From assembly GCA_019192545.1 (NCBI GenBank), contig JAHCMI010000023.1:1-64000 (forward strand): a stretch of DNA of 64,000 nt. Reading direction: 5' to 3'. Made by a program: the position numbers and the translations under genes. The number at the start of each line of letters is the position of its first letter. Position 1 is the stretch's first letter. Positions 44,293 through 54,239 of the stretch are shown piece by piece. A model generated the notes under the pieces. The model had not been told where the DNA came from. It did no database searches and was given only the letters and a program-made list of their open reading frames with translations. This DNA comes from Rivularia sp. MS3 (GTDB lineage: Bacteria; Cyanobacteriota; Cyanobacteriia; Cyanobacteriales; Nostocaceae).

Positions 44293-46635
44293 ATGCCAGA
44301 ATTCATCGGACAACTTCCCAAACTCGAACCAGCTTGGAATAAAATCTCTTCAGTACAAAGCTTCCAGCGCTACAACCAAGGAATACATTTCAATTGCGAT
44401 AATAATTCTCTTCTAATTCTCACAATCCTGGCTAATAATTTAATCCGAGTCAGATATTCACCCACGGGGGAGTTGACACCGAGACGCTCTTGGGCTGTAA
44501 ATTTACCCGATGAACAATGGAATGCTGTTAATTTTGATATTAAAGAAACTGACGAAAAAATAATTATCGAAACTGAGAAAATCAAGGTTTGCGTGCAGCG
44601 AAATCCTTGTCAAATAAAGTGTTTTGATAAGGCTGGTAACATGTTCGCTCATGATACAGATTTAGGAATTGCTTTTAGGAAGGGTGAAATTGCCAATTGG
44701 AAGCAAATAACCCCACAGGAAAGATTTTACGGTTTTGGGGAACGTTGTGGATTATTGAATCAAAGAGGTAAGTATATAACTAATTGGACGACTGATTGTT
44801 TGGATTACACTATGCTGACGGATGAGATGTACCAAGCGATTCCGTTTTTTATGTCTTTACGTCCGAATGTTGGCTATGGTTTGTTTTTCAATACTACTTT
44901 TTGGAGTCAGTTTGATGTCGGTGCTAGCGAAACAAATACTCTGCAACTAAAAACTAAGGACACTGAGCTAGATTACTATATTATTTACGGTGCCGAACCC
45001 GCTACAATTCTGGAAACTTACACCCAGCTTACCGGAAGAATGCCGCTACCACCACGCTGGGCTTTGGGTTATCATCAATGCCGTTGGAGTTATAACTCGG
45101 AAGCAGAAGTAAGGGAATTAGTCACTCAATTCCGCAACCGTCGCATTCCCTGCGATGTAGTTCACCTCGATATCGATTATATGCAGGGTTTTCGAGTATT
45201 TACCTGGAATAAACAGCGGTTTCCCAATCCTAAAAAATTGATAGAAGATTTGACACAAGAGGGAATCAAAGTTGTTAATATTATCGATCCAGGAGTAAAA
45301 TTCGACCCAGAGGCAGATTACAATGTCTGCGATGAAGGTTTGGAAAAAGACTATTTCATCCGCAGGGCAAATGGTAAAGTGTTCCACGGTTATGTATGGC
45401 CAGATAGAGCGGTTTTCCCGGATTTTATGCGTGTCCAAGTGCGGGAATGGTGGGGGAATTTGCAGCATAATCTTACCGATGTAGGTGTGGCTGGTATTTG
45501 GAATGATATGAACGAGCCAGCTTTGAATAATCAACCTTTTGGAGATTTGGAAGGTATTAAAATTACCTTTCCGATGGATGGTTTATCTGGTGATGGGGAG
45601 GATAAAACTACTTGGAAGGAAACCCATAATTTATATGGAATGAACATGGCTCGTGCTGCTTATGACGGATTGCAAAAACTGCGTTCCGATAAACGTTCGT
45701 TTGTATTAACTCGTTCGGGTTTTGCGGGAGTACAGCGTTATTCGGCGGTGTGGACGGGAGATAATCATTCAAAATGGGAATATCTGGAAATGTCTTTACC
45801 GATGCTGTGTAATTTGGGATTATCCGGTGTTGGTTTTGTCGGTGCAGATATCGGTGGTTTTGCAGGAGATGCCACACCAGAATTATTTGCCCGTTGGATG
45901 CAGGTAGGAATGCTCTACCCGTTGATGCGCGGACATTCGATGATTTATACCAAGCGTCACGAACCTTGGGAATTCGGTCAAGAAGTAGAAGATATCTGTC
46001 GTAAATATATTGAATTGCGATATCAATTATTAGCTTATTTCTATACTTTATTTTGGCAAGCAGCGAGTAATGGTGAACCAATTTTAAGACCTTTAGTTTA
46101 CCATTATCCCAATGATGAAAAAACCTACGAAACATACGACCAAGTATTAATAGGTTCTGCAATTATGGCAGCACCAATATATCGTCCGGGTGTAGAAAAT
46201 CGCATGGTTTATTTACCAGAAGGAACTTGGTACGACTGGTGGAGTAGAAAACAACTACAAGGTTCGCAACATATTCTTATTGATGCACCTCTAGAAAAAA
46301 TGCCTTTATTTATTCGTGCTGGTGCAATTATTCCTTTAGTTCCAGTAATGCAATATGCAGAAGAATTACCAGTAAATGAAATGCGGTTATTAGTTGCACC
46401 GGGTAAAGGAGAATTTACATTGTATGAAGACGACGGAAATACATTTGCCTACCGCGAAGGTGCTAGTTGTACTACCCAATATAAAGTTGATATAGAAGGG
46501 AATAATATAGTAGTTGAAATTAAAGAAAGAACTGGAAAATGGACTCCCGAAGAACGAAAAGTAATTATTGAAGTAATAGGTAAAGGTGAGCAAGAGTTTG
46601 TTGATAATGGGGAATTAAGAAGGTTGGTTTTTTAA
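44293..46635 (+). CDS. Alpha-glucosidase, GH31
   Basis: A 780-residue glycoside hydrolase family 31 enzyme. N-terminal beta domain (~1-230, with ERFYGFGERCG), catalytic barrel from ~250 (MPLPPRWALGYHQCRWSYN) with nucleophile D405 in GIWNDMNEPA, acid/base region WTGDNHSKWEYL, GGFAGDATPELFARWMQ and MRGHS, then C-terminal beta domains. No signal peptide, so it is cytoplasmic. It releases glucose from the non-reducing ends of alpha-glucosides such as maltose or malto-oligosaccharides, which fits the glycogen/trehalose genes 5 kb downstream. Length is as expected. Confidence 0.92.
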   Translation: MPEFIGQLPKLEPAWNKISSVQSFQRYNQGIHFNCDNNSLLILTILANNLIRVRYSPTGELTPRRSWAVNLPDEQWNAVNFDIKETDEKIIIETEKIKVCVQRNPCQIKCFDKAGNMFAHDTDLGIAFRKGEIANWKQITPQERFYGFGERCGLLNQRGKYITNWTTDCLDYTMLTDEMYQAIPFFMSLRPNVGYGLFFNTTFWSQFDVGASETNTLQLKTKDTELDYYIIYGAEPATILETYTQLTGRMPLPPRWALGYHQCRWSYNSEAEVRELVTQFRNRRIPCDVVHLDIDYMQGFRVFTWNKQRFPNPKKLIEDLTQEGIKVVNIIDPGVKFDPEADYNVCDEGLEKDYFIRRANGKVFHGYVWPDRAVFPDFMRVQVREWWGNLQHNLTDVGVAGIWNDMNEPALNNQPFGDLEGIKITFPMDGLSGDGEDKTTWKETHNLYGMNMARAAYDGLQKLRSDKRSFVLTRSGFAGVQRYSAVWTGDNHSKWEYLEMSLPMLCNLGLSGVGFVGADIGGFAGDATPELFARWMQVGMLYPLMRGHSMIYTKRHEPWEFGQEVEDICRKYIELRYQLLAYFYTLFWQAASNGEPILRPLVYHYPNDEKTYETYDQVLIGSAIMAAPIYRPGVENRMVYLPEGTWYDWWSRKQLQGSQHILIDAPLEKMPLFIRAGAIIPLVPVMQYAEELPVNEMRLLVAPGKGEFTLYEDDGNTFAYREGASCTTQYKVDIEGNNIVVEIKERTGKWTPEERKVIIEVIGKGEQEFVDNGELRRLVF

Positions 46636-46681
46636 ATATTTTATAATATCAGGTTCGCTTAATCGCTTATAAATAAAAATA

Positions 46682-46738
46682 TGTTCGTAGTTGCGCTTTA
46701 GCGCCAAAAATCTTGGTGCTAAAGCGCAACTACGAACC
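46682..46738. repeat. GTTCGTAGTTGCGCTTTAGC hairpin
   Basis: Near-perfect inverted repeat GTTCGTAGTTGCGCTTTAGC and its complement around a short loop, 46 bases after the GH31 stop. It could act as a terminator. Relative of 13708-13779. Confidence 0.75.
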
Positions 46739-46786
46739 TTATATCATAAGTATTCATCCGAACTTGGCATAAATTCTATTGTTAAA

Positions 46787-46894
46787 GTTTCAATCCCTGA
46801 TAGGGATTGAAGTTGATTTCAACAAGCGATTTCACCAAATAAATTATATTTTATGATGTTTCAATCCCTGATAGGGATTTGATTTTATTTCAAC
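46787..46894. CRISPR. Orphan mini-CRISPR: two repeats, one spacer
   Basis: Repeat 1 at 46787-46823 and repeat 2 at 46858-46894 are both 37 nt, start GTTTCAATCCCTGATAGGGA and end ATTTCAAC, and differ at four positions between. The spacer 46824-46857 is 34 nt. The repeat is of the GTTTCAATCCCTnATAGGGA type used by cyanobacterial arrays, with the internal ATCCCTGATAGGGAT palindrome. No cas genes are in the window and the repeats are diverged, so it is probably a relic or an array maintained in trans. Confidence 0.75.
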
Positions 46895-46956
46895 CTCTAC
46901 TTCGGAATTAAAGTAAAAGCGGATGTTATTCCAAAGTTGCGGAAAAGCTACTTATT

Positions 46957-47347
46957 AGGTTGGCTTAGATGAGGAAAGTAATTTAATCGATAACCGGAAT
47001 TTAGATTCTCCTGTGATAACCCAACATTCAAAATTACAGATAAATACTGCTTTAATATTGATAAGTAAATGTTGGGTTACGGCACTAATTCAGTTTTTTG
47101 ATGAAAAGCTATATTTGCTCGTGTGCCTAACCCAACCTACAATTCCCATTACCTATTATCAATTACCAAAGTCCCCTTTTTTAAGGGGGTTTAGGGGGAT
47201 CTAGTTAGTAGGTTGGGTTAGACACGAATACTAATTTAATTAATAACCGGTATTTAGATTATCGTGTCGTAACCCAACATCAGCATTGTGAATAAACCGA
47301 TATTATTTTTAACCAGATAAATCATGTTGGGTTACGGCGCTTTCATC
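46957..47347. repeat. Direct pair of ~135-bp AACCCAACAT elements and MITE fragments
   Basis: 46957-47088 and 47210-47347 are direct relatives (both TAGGTTGG...TTAGA, ATAACCGG, TAACCCAACAT and ATGTTGGGTTACGGC). Between them is CCCCTTTTTTAAGGGGGTTT with TTAGGGGGATCTAG, matching the right half of the element at 8221-8375. Confidence 0.65.
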
Positions 47348-47583
47348 AATTACAGCACTTTGCAGTTAAGTAAGGTACCAATCTATATACTGAAACTCTT
47401 GTAGGGTGGACATCCCTGTCCGCCCAAATGTACCTTACAAAGATAAAATCTGCTGTGTTTGTTAAAAACTAATCTTAGAAGATGTTTTAAAAGTATAGTT
47501 TTGAACCATTATCTTGGATGATCCCCCCTTCCCACCTTAAAAAGGGGGGTTAAAAGTAATTACCAATTACCAATTCCCAATCT
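47348..47583. repeat. Dispersed-repeat fragments downstream of the S9 peptidase gene
   Basis: 47350-47408 is the second copy of the 2450-2509 segment. 47475-47551 matches the left half of the 8221 MITE and ends in hairpin CCCCCCTT...AAGGGGGG (47523-47550), which could terminate the - strand peptidase transcript. No gene is seen. Confidence 0.65.
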
Positions 47584-49680
47584 TCACTGAGAAACTTCAA
47601 CTTTACTAATATCTACAGTCAAATCCTCAAGTTGTTTTTTAACTTCAGGAGCCACCGCTTCTTGATATCTTCCTTGAAGATGCTTGGCAAAAAACTTTTC
47701 TAATGCTGCTGCAACGGCTAATTTGTTAGTTTCTTCTCTAAAACCATGCCCTTCATCTGCTGCAAGAAGATAATCTACGTCTATTTCTTTAGTTCGCAGG
47801 GCTGCAACTATTTGATCTGATTCTGCTTGTTTAACTCTTGGATCGTTAGCTCCTTGAATCACCATCAATGGGACTTTGATATTGTTAGCTGAAAATAAGG
47901 GAGATTGTTGCTGTAGTTGTTGTTTCCCTTCCGGTGTATTTGGATCGCCCATTCTTAATTTTAATTCTGCTTTGAAACTTTCCCAGTAAGGCGGAACGGA
48001 ATTAAATAAAGTTATCAGATTGGAAGGACCGACATAGGAAACACCTGCTGCATAAAGTTCGGGGGTAAAAGCTAAACCTGCTAGAGTTGCATAACCTCCA
48101 TAGGAGCCACCGAAAATTCCCACTCGCTTTGGATCGGCAATTCCTTTATCGATGAGATATTTTACCCCATCGGTAATATCATGCTGCATTGCTCCGGTTC
48201 CCCACTGTTTGTTTCCAGCATTGAGGAACTTTTTACCGTAACCGGTAGATGCTCTAAAGTTCGGCTGAAACACTGCATAGCCGCGATTTGCTAAAAATTG
48301 AGTGTAAGGATTGTAACCCCAAACATCTCTCGCCCAAGGTCCGCCATGAGGCATTACTACTACCGGTAAATTACGGGCTGGTTTGCCTACGGGTAATGTT
48401 AAGTATCCCGGTATTTCTAATCCATCTCTAGCGGTGTAGCGAATTGGGGTCATTTTCGCTAAGTTTTCTCGCTTTAGTTCTGGAAGTATTTGGTAGAGTA
48501 ACGAAAGTTTCTTGGTTTGTCTATCAAATAAATAAGCAGAACCCGGATCTACATCGCTACTTACAGTCACAATCGCTTTCTGTCCGTCTTCTGTCATCGA
48601 ACTCATTCCCAGTTCTCCATCGGGCAATTTTTGTTTTAAATAAGTTAAATCTGCCGCGAATTCTTTGTCCTGGGGATAAATTCTCTGTTTATCTCCTATA
48701 TATACCGTCCCGATTAACTCTTCTGTTTCCTCAGAAAAAATCGCCGATCCAAAATCTACTTGCTTGTCTGGATCGGAATCTACTAATTCCAGCTTTTTGG
48801 TTCGGGGATTAAACAAAACTAGCTGGCTCAAGTCTACATCGTTACCTTTATTGGTTGTCATATAGACTTGCTGACCGTTTTTATGAAACCTAACCGGGGA
48901 GCAAGATTCTCCAAACTGACATCTATAAACTTCTTCAAAAGTATCGCCGTCGATGCGATTTATTTGGGTGCTGCCGTCTGGCAAATTAATTACAGCCAAA
49001 CGTAAATTACCATTCAAATCCGTTACCCAATTAGAAACATTACTATCGTTTTTATACAGTAATTTTCTTTCTCCAGTAGCAATATTTATACTATAAACAT
49101 CGTGAAATTTAGGGTCGCGGTCGTTTAATCCCACAATGATGGTATTAGGATTATTTTCTGGTACAGCGTAAATTCTCGCTTGTACTTGGTCATCGGGAGT
49201 CAAGTCTTTAGCTTTCGGTACTTGTCCATTTGCTACTTTATCTGTCGGTGAAACTGCATAAATCCGAAAATTTTCATTCCCTCCTTTATCTTGCACGAAT
49301 AGGATATATTGACTATCTTGACTCCAAAAATAAGCCGGAATCGGTCTGTTTTTATCCTCAGTTACCGGACGAGCAGCACTCATCGGTTCGTCTATCCCTT
49401 TAACCCAGACATTAATTACTCCATTTAAAGGTTTCCGAAAAGCCAGATATTTTCCATCTGGAGAAAGTTGCGCTCCAGAAATTTCTGGGTCTCCAAAAAA
49501 TATTTTTCGGTCAATTAGTGGAGGCTGTTGTTTAGAATTATCCTGATTTTGAGCTTGAATTTGTATAATTTTGTTATTCTGATAGTTTTGATTAAAAATC
49601 TCAGATGATTGCGCTTTAGCCGAACTAATGGAACTAACAGCAATTATTCCTAAGAAAAAGCCGAATGTTTTTAGTTTCAT
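47584..49680 (-). CDS. S9-family prolyl oligopeptidase-type serine peptidase
   Basis: A 698-residue secreted peptidase. Signal peptide ~1-23 (KTFGFFLGIIAVSSISSAKA), beta-propeller ~55-400, alpha/beta-hydrolase domain from ~410. Catalytic residues: S526 in GGSYGG, Asp in QGANDPRV and His in DEGHGF. These match the S9C acylaminoacyl-peptidase/oligopeptidase group. It is expected in the periplasm, cutting short peptides. Monocistronic on the - strand; repeats border both sides. Confidence 0.92.
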   Translation of the reverse strand: MKLKTFGFFLGIIAVSSISSAKAQSSEIFNQNYQNNKIIQIQAQNQDNSKQQPPLIDRKIFFGDPEISGAQLSPDGKYLAFRKPLNGVINVWVKGIDEPMSAARPVTEDKNRPIPAYFWSQDSQYILFVQDKGGNENFRIYAVSPTDKVANGQVPKAKDLTPDDQVQARIYAVPENNPNTIIVGLNDRDPKFHDVYSINIATGERKLLYKNDSNVSNWVTDLNGNLRLAVINLPDGSTQINRIDGDTFEEVYRCQFGESCSPVRFHKNGQQVYMTTNKGNDVDLSQLVLFNPRTKKLELVDSDPDKQVDFGSAIFSEETEELIGTVYIGDKQRIYPQDKEFAADLTYLKQKLPDGELGMSSMTEDGQKAIVTVSSDVDPGSAYLFDRQTKKLSLLYQILPELKRENLAKMTPIRYTARDGLEIPGYLTLPVGKPARNLPVVVMPHGGPWARDVWGYNPYTQFLANRGYAVFQPNFRASTGYGKKFLNAGNKQWGTGAMQHDITDGVKYLIDKGIADPKRVGIFGGSYGGYATLAGLAFTPELYAAGVSYVGPSNLITLFNSVPPYWESFKAELKLRMGDPNTPEGKQQLQQQSPLFSANNIKVPLMVIQGANDPRVKQAESDQIVAALRTKEIDVDYLLAADEGHGFREETNKLAVAAALEKFFAKHLQGRYQEAVAPEVKKQLEDLTVDISKVEVSQ

Positions 49681-49987
49681 TTGTTACTTTGGTAAAGTTT
49701 TTAGTTAACATATATATTTTATTGAAATTTGGTTTATTGTGTGGTTAATATATTTTTATTAGGAAAAAAGTCACTTTTTGAAGGTTAAAGGTTAAAGGTC
49801 AAAGGTTACAGGTCATTTCATTTTCTTATCTTTATCTTCCCATGACCAATTACCTATTACCTATTACAAGCAGCCAGATTTTACTGAGGAATTTTGGAAG
49901 AATAGAATATTTTTATCAATTAAATAAAAAAGGTGCGTTACGGCTAAAACCGATAACGCACCCTACAAATTGATAGCTGATAACTGA
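49681..49987. repeat. Spacer with AAAGGTT heptads and a GGTGCGTTA palindrome
   Basis: GGTTAAA/GGTCAAA heptads at ~49780-49813, then 49931-49968, an inverted repeat GGTGCGTTACGG and TAACGCACCCTAC, of the same family as 43179 and 43291. No gene. Confidence 0.65.
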
Positions 49988-50626
49988 TTAATTCTCTTTA
50001 CCGGTAGCAAGTGGTTCGTCAGTACTAGTTTCCAAAACTCTTACACGATTATTAAGTTGTTCTACAGTTTGCAGGTTGTAACGCTCTAAAGAATAACCCA
50101 ACCAAACTACAGTACCACCGAAAACGGCTGTTACAGCAACCAAAATACTAGCGAGCATTCTTACTTGCGATCGCAAATATTTAACTTCGCGGTTCTGACT
50201 TTCCAGTTTCATTACGGAAGTAGGATGTATCGGTGGTGTCGGTTCGGGTTCTAATCCTGCTTCTATTTCAGCCGCTTGTTTAACTGTAGTCGCTGGTTCA
50301 AAAGCAACTTGTTTGCGAAGCCAGTTAACAATTAGTTGAGGACAGTTTCTTTTATACCATTTCCACGCAATTACTTTAAATGCTGGTTTAGATACCCTAG
50401 CGATTAACTTTAAACTTCCGTTTAAGGTACGAGAACGAAACTTTTGGTTAATTAGATTAACGTATCCAACATCATACAGGCAATCGATAATCAACTTAAT
50501 CGAAGCTTCTTCTCTAGAGGTCAAATTTTCTAATAGCAGAAGAACGTCATGCATTTTTTGTTCTTCTATTTTCTTAACCGGTGACACTTTTGTTAAGTCA
50601 TCCAATTCTTCTATCTGAGTATGCAT
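49988..50626 (-). CDS. Hypothetical protein with one membrane helix
   Basis: A 212-residue protein I do not recognise as a named family. Residues 1-110 are helical and basic (LLENLTSREEASIKLIIDCLYDVGYVNLIN... KWYKRNCPQLIVNWL), 115-150 are proline- and acid-rich, 160-182 form one membrane helix (SILVAVTAVFGGTVVWLGY), and the rest is a short coiled coil (LQTVEQLNNRVRVLE). It could be a tail-anchored membrane protein. Codon use and composition look like its neighbours, so it is probably a real gene. No operon partner. Confidence 0.65.
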   Translation of the reverse strand: MHTQIEELDDLTKVSPVKKIEEQKMHDVLLLLENLTSREEASIKLIIDCLYDVGYVNLINQKFRSRTLNGSLKLIARVSKPAFKVIAWKWYKRNCPQLIVNWLRKQVAFEPATTVKQAAEIEAGLEPEPTPPIHPTSVMKLESQNREVKYLRSQVRMLASILVAVTAVFGGTVVWLGYSLERYNLQTVEQLNNRVRVLETSTDEPLATGKEN

Positions 50627-51224
50627 GGTATTTTGGCTGATAGCTAATTAGCCTTATCTTTAGCTGTATTACGACAATTTTTTCACAAACAAACTTAAGC
50701 AAGCAAGATAAATTCTTATAAATTAAGATATTTATCTCACGAATATAAAAAATAAATAGTTTCTACCGAACTTTATCTTATTCGTTTTTTATTAATTATC
50801 AAAATAAAAGCCCTAAAAATTAAGTAGAAACTACATTGTTTTAAGACAGTGTTTTTTATCTTTAAAATACTGTGTATAAAATATTCAAAATAAATACTTA
50901 GCAAAAATTAATTCATAATATTATTTTAAAGCAGATAACTGTTTAACAAGATTACCTCCAGGATGATTTTGTTTCATCTTCAGGGGTATTTCTGGCAAAT
51001 TTCCACTAACGGACTTTTACGTAGATTAAGGTATAAATTTTAATAATATATCGTTTAAATACCCCTCTCTTTAATAAGGGGAGAGGGGAAGGGGTAAGGT
51101 AAAACTACGTTGTCTCAGCCAAAGACAAAACCTTAAAAGGAAAAGAACGCAAAGAGATAGTAAGAGGCAAGAGTATAAATTAATTTTTTAAAGCAATTAG
51201 CTACCAATTACTACCTTTAACCTT
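50627..51224. other. Spacer with one hairpin, no gene
   Basis: Nearly 600 AT-rich bases. ACCCCTCTC...AATAAGGGGAGAGGGG (51061-51090) forms a strong hairpin that could terminate the treY transcript coming from the other side. The 300 bases upstream of the 49988-50626 gene should contain its promoter; none is identified. Confidence 0.5.
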
Positions 51225-54041
51225 TTACTGCTCCTCGCTAGCTGATAACTGTTTGTTAACTAGTAAAGCGACGGGGAAGTTTTGCAGAATATCTCTTACC
51301 CAAAGAGCGTCTTCGCCTTCTATAACTTTTCCTGTAAACACATCTTGCCAAACACTATTTGAATCAGTAGGGGGAACGATGCGAGTTTCTTGCCAGACTT
51401 GTTCTCCGAAAGGATATTCACCAATTTCTACTAAGGAACTAAAGAAACGGGGTGCAATGACGATTACTTTTTGTTCTGCCAATTCTCTACTAAATCCCAC
51501 AATATGGCTTTTCAAGCTTCCGACTATTGTAAGTTTTTCGTAGGTACCTCGCTGAAATAACTCTAAAAATTCTCGACGGGTTTGCAAGGTTTTGTAAATT
51601 AAGAACAATTTAACTCTGGCATCTTCGGGAGTTTCCAGTATTTTCGCGATGTAATCGAGTAAATGCTCTTCATCTTGGGATTTAATTTCCCCGAGATATT
51701 TTTGTCTTTGCTCAAAATCTACCGGGCGACGGTTATCTGGATCTACTAAACTTAAATCCCAAAGTTCGGTTCCTTGATAAATATCCGGTAATCCGGGTGC
51801 AGTAAGTTTGATTAAGGATTGAGACAGAGAATTTAAAATGCCGTAATGCTGAATTTTTTGCTGAAAAGGACGGAAAGCTTCTAAAAATTCATTTTCTGGG
51901 CTATCTTTTAAAACTTTTTCGGCAAAGTTAGTAAAACCGTCTTCGTAATCGCTATCATTTTTCAGCCATGCGGTATGGACTTTTGCTTCTCGAATTGCTT
52001 TGATAATATACTCTTTAATTCGTTCTACAAAGGTGGGATATTCTTCTTTACTAAAGGGGAAAGCACCGATAAGAGTTTGATAGAACAAATATTCATCGTT
52101 AAAGGTAGGAATATCGCGTCCGCCGACGTAATCTTTATGGGCAGCGTTAATTTCGCGCCATTGCTTTAGATTTTGCTCCCATTCTTCCGGAATTTCCGAT
52201 AAAACGTTAATTCTAGCTCTGACATCTTCACCACGTTTGGTATCGTGGGTAGATGTAGTATTCATCGTATGGGGCCAATTTGCAGTACGGTTGGAATTGT
52301 AGGTATGAAAATCTTCTATAGATACCCCGAAACTACCAGGATGGGAACCAACTTCATTCAGCGAAACTAATCTGTTGTATACATAAAGTACAGTGTCTTC
52401 CACACCTTTAGCCATCAAAGGGCCAGTAAATTGCTGCAATCTCATCAAGAAGCGCAACCATTCTTCTTTATTTTCTTCAGTGAGATTTTCGTCAAATTCT
52501 AATAGTAGAAATTGTTCGATAAAATTGAGTTCGTTCAAGAAGTTAGGAATATTCTTTTTAGCTTGAGTCATTACCCGCTCAATATATTCCCTATCGGCCG
52601 AACTTGCTCCCCCACTATTTATATATGTACGATAAACCGGGAATAAAGCTAAAATCTCTACTAAAGCGGCTTTTAATCCGTACATTGTGAAATCGCTAGC
52701 ATAGCGATAGCCAGCAGATATCTTCTTGAAAAGATGAGCTAAATTATCAATATCTCCAGCTAAATGTTTTTCAATAATTAGTCTTTTGTTTTTATCAATC
52801 AATTCTTCACAGTCAACAGCTTTACCTATAAACCGCTGGTAAATATCGTCAAATTGCTGTTCGTTTGATTGGTCGCACAAAAGACCATTAAGTTGGTTAA
52901 GAAAATCGTATCCTGATGTTCCTTGAATTGGCCAAGTTATGGGTAATTCTTCTTCAGGCTCAAGAATTTTTTCGACAATCAAGTAAACATCTGGTGCTTT
53001 TTCTCGAAGTCTATTAAGATATTGTGCTGGGTCATATAAACCGTCTATATGGTCAATTCGTAAACCATCAAACTTACCTTCTTCAACTAATTGAAGAATC
53101 AGGGAATGAGTAGTGTCAAAAACGTTTTCATCTTCAATACGCAGCGATATTAAATCATTAACGGTAAAAAACCGTCTGTAATTAAGTTCTTCATTCCCAA
53201 CCTTCCAATAAGCAAGACGGAAAAATTGCTCTGTTAATAAATTTTCTAATAAATCAAAGCTTTCTGGTTTTCCGACTTCTCCATTAAAAGTACGGATATT
53301 TTCTTCAATATATTGTCTAACTTCCTCAGAATCATTCCAGAGTTCCCATAACATCCTTTTAATAAAGCTGATTTGGTCTTCTCTTTCTCTTCCTTCTTCA
53401 CCAGAAGGAATATACTTTAATGTATAAAGAACGCCTAAAAGTTTTACAAAAGCAGGATGGTCTCTTCCCAGCTTTTCTTGCAAGCGACTCAAGTCATAAG
53501 TAAGAACTTGGCTATAAGATTCAATACGGATAGGGAATTTATTATCGTAATAATTAATTGTTAAACCCTGTTTTTCGTATTGAATTTGTAATTCACCACT
53601 TTCAAGGCAATCACCACAAAATTTCCCTAAAAAAGGCGCTAGTACTTTACAAGTATTTTCTGGGTAATGATGATTCCAGTCAATATCAAAAAAATCTCTA
53701 TATATAGAATCAGCACCATTTTCCAAAACATCCATCAGCATCTCATTTTGGCTGTTAAAAGCCATATGATTGGGTACAATATCTTGCAGCCAATTAATAT
53801 TTAAACCTTGAAGCTGTTCGACTAACTGATTAAATTTCTCGGCTCCTCCTAATTCCGGGTCAATTTCACGAGGATTTACCGCATCATAACCGTGAGTACT
53901 ACCTTTTCTAGAAGTCAGAATTGGAGAAGCATATAAATGAGAAACACCCAACTGTTCCAAATAAGAAGCAATAGCCGCAGCTGCTGTAAAACCAAAGCTA
54001 GGAGTAAACTGAATTCGATAGGTTGCTAAAGGTATTTGCAT
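51225..54041 (-). CDS. treY: Malto-oligosyltrehalose synthase
   Basis: A 938-residue GH13 enzyme that rearranges the reducing-end alpha-1,4 bond of a malto-oligosaccharide to alpha-1,1, leaving a trehalosyl terminus. Landmarks: ATYRIQFTPSFGF, GSTHGYDAVNPREIDPELGG, LQDIVPNHMAF, catalytic regions DGLRIDHIDGLYDP and YLIVEKILEPEEELP, and NTTSTHDTKRGEDVRAR with the third acidic residue. Length is somewhat above the usual 700-860. The last codons (ASEEQ) and stop run up to heptad-like DNA. It follows treZ on the same strand after 198 bases; the two act in sequence. Confidence 0.95.
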   Translation of the reverse strand: MQIPLATYRIQFTPSFGFTAAAAIASYLEQLGVSHLYASPILTSRKGSTHGYDAVNPREIDPELGGAEKFNQLVEQLQGLNINWLQDIVPNHMAFNSQNEMLMDVLENGADSIYRDFFDIDWNHHYPENTCKVLAPFLGKFCGDCLESGELQIQYEKQGLTINYYDNKFPIRIESYSQVLTYDLSRLQEKLGRDHPAFVKLLGVLYTLKYIPSGEEGREREDQISFIKRMLWELWNDSEEVRQYIEENIRTFNGEVGKPESFDLLENLLTEQFFRLAYWKVGNEELNYRRFFTVNDLISLRIEDENVFDTTHSLILQLVEEGKFDGLRIDHIDGLYDPAQYLNRLREKAPDVYLIVEKILEPEEELPITWPIQGTSGYDFLNQLNGLLCDQSNEQQFDDIYQRFIGKAVDCEELIDKNKRLIIEKHLAGDIDNLAHLFKKISAGYRYASDFTMYGLKAALVEILALFPVYRTYINSGGASSADREYIERVMTQAKKNIPNFLNELNFIEQFLLLEFDENLTEENKEEWLRFLMRLQQFTGPLMAKGVEDTVLYVYNRLVSLNEVGSHPGSFGVSIEDFHTYNSNRTANWPHTMNTTSTHDTKRGEDVRARINVLSEIPEEWEQNLKQWREINAAHKDYVGGRDIPTFNDEYLFYQTLIGAFPFSKEEYPTFVERIKEYIIKAIREAKVHTAWLKNDSDYEDGFTNFAEKVLKDSPENEFLEAFRPFQQKIQHYGILNSLSQSLIKLTAPGLPDIYQGTELWDLSLVDPDNRRPVDFEQRQKYLGEIKSQDEEHLLDYIAKILETPEDARVKLFLIYKTLQTRREFLELFQRGTYEKLTIVGSLKSHIVGFSRELAEQKVIVIAPRFFSSLVEIGEYPFGEQVWQETRIVPPTDSNSVWQDVFTGKVIEGEDALWVRDILQNFPVALLVNKQLSASEEQ

Positions 54042-54069
54042 CTTAGTAATTTTAGATTTTAGATTTTAA

Positions 54070-54239
54070 AGATAGTTGTTAGTTGTTAGTAGATAGTTGT
54101 AAAAGGTTAAAGGTTAAAGGTTAAAGGTTAAAGGTCAAAGTTTAAAATTATCTTTGTCCCCTTCCTTATCCCCCTCCCCCTACCTCTCCCTTCCTTACAA
54201 CTGTTTGCTGTTAACTGCTCGCTGCTTGCTGTTAACTGC
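54070..54239. repeat. Heptad tandem repeats between treZ and treY
   Basis: AAAGGTT units (~54095-54140), CCCTCCC-rich tract (~54160-54195), then GTTAACTGCTCGCTG/CTTGCTG units to 54240 that supply the final residues and stop of treZ. Confidence 0.85.

Noticed and set aside
46800-47350. Longer CRISPR array continuing downstream
   Set aside because: After 46894 no further 37-nt repeat occurs; the following repeats are unrelated AACCCAACAT elements.
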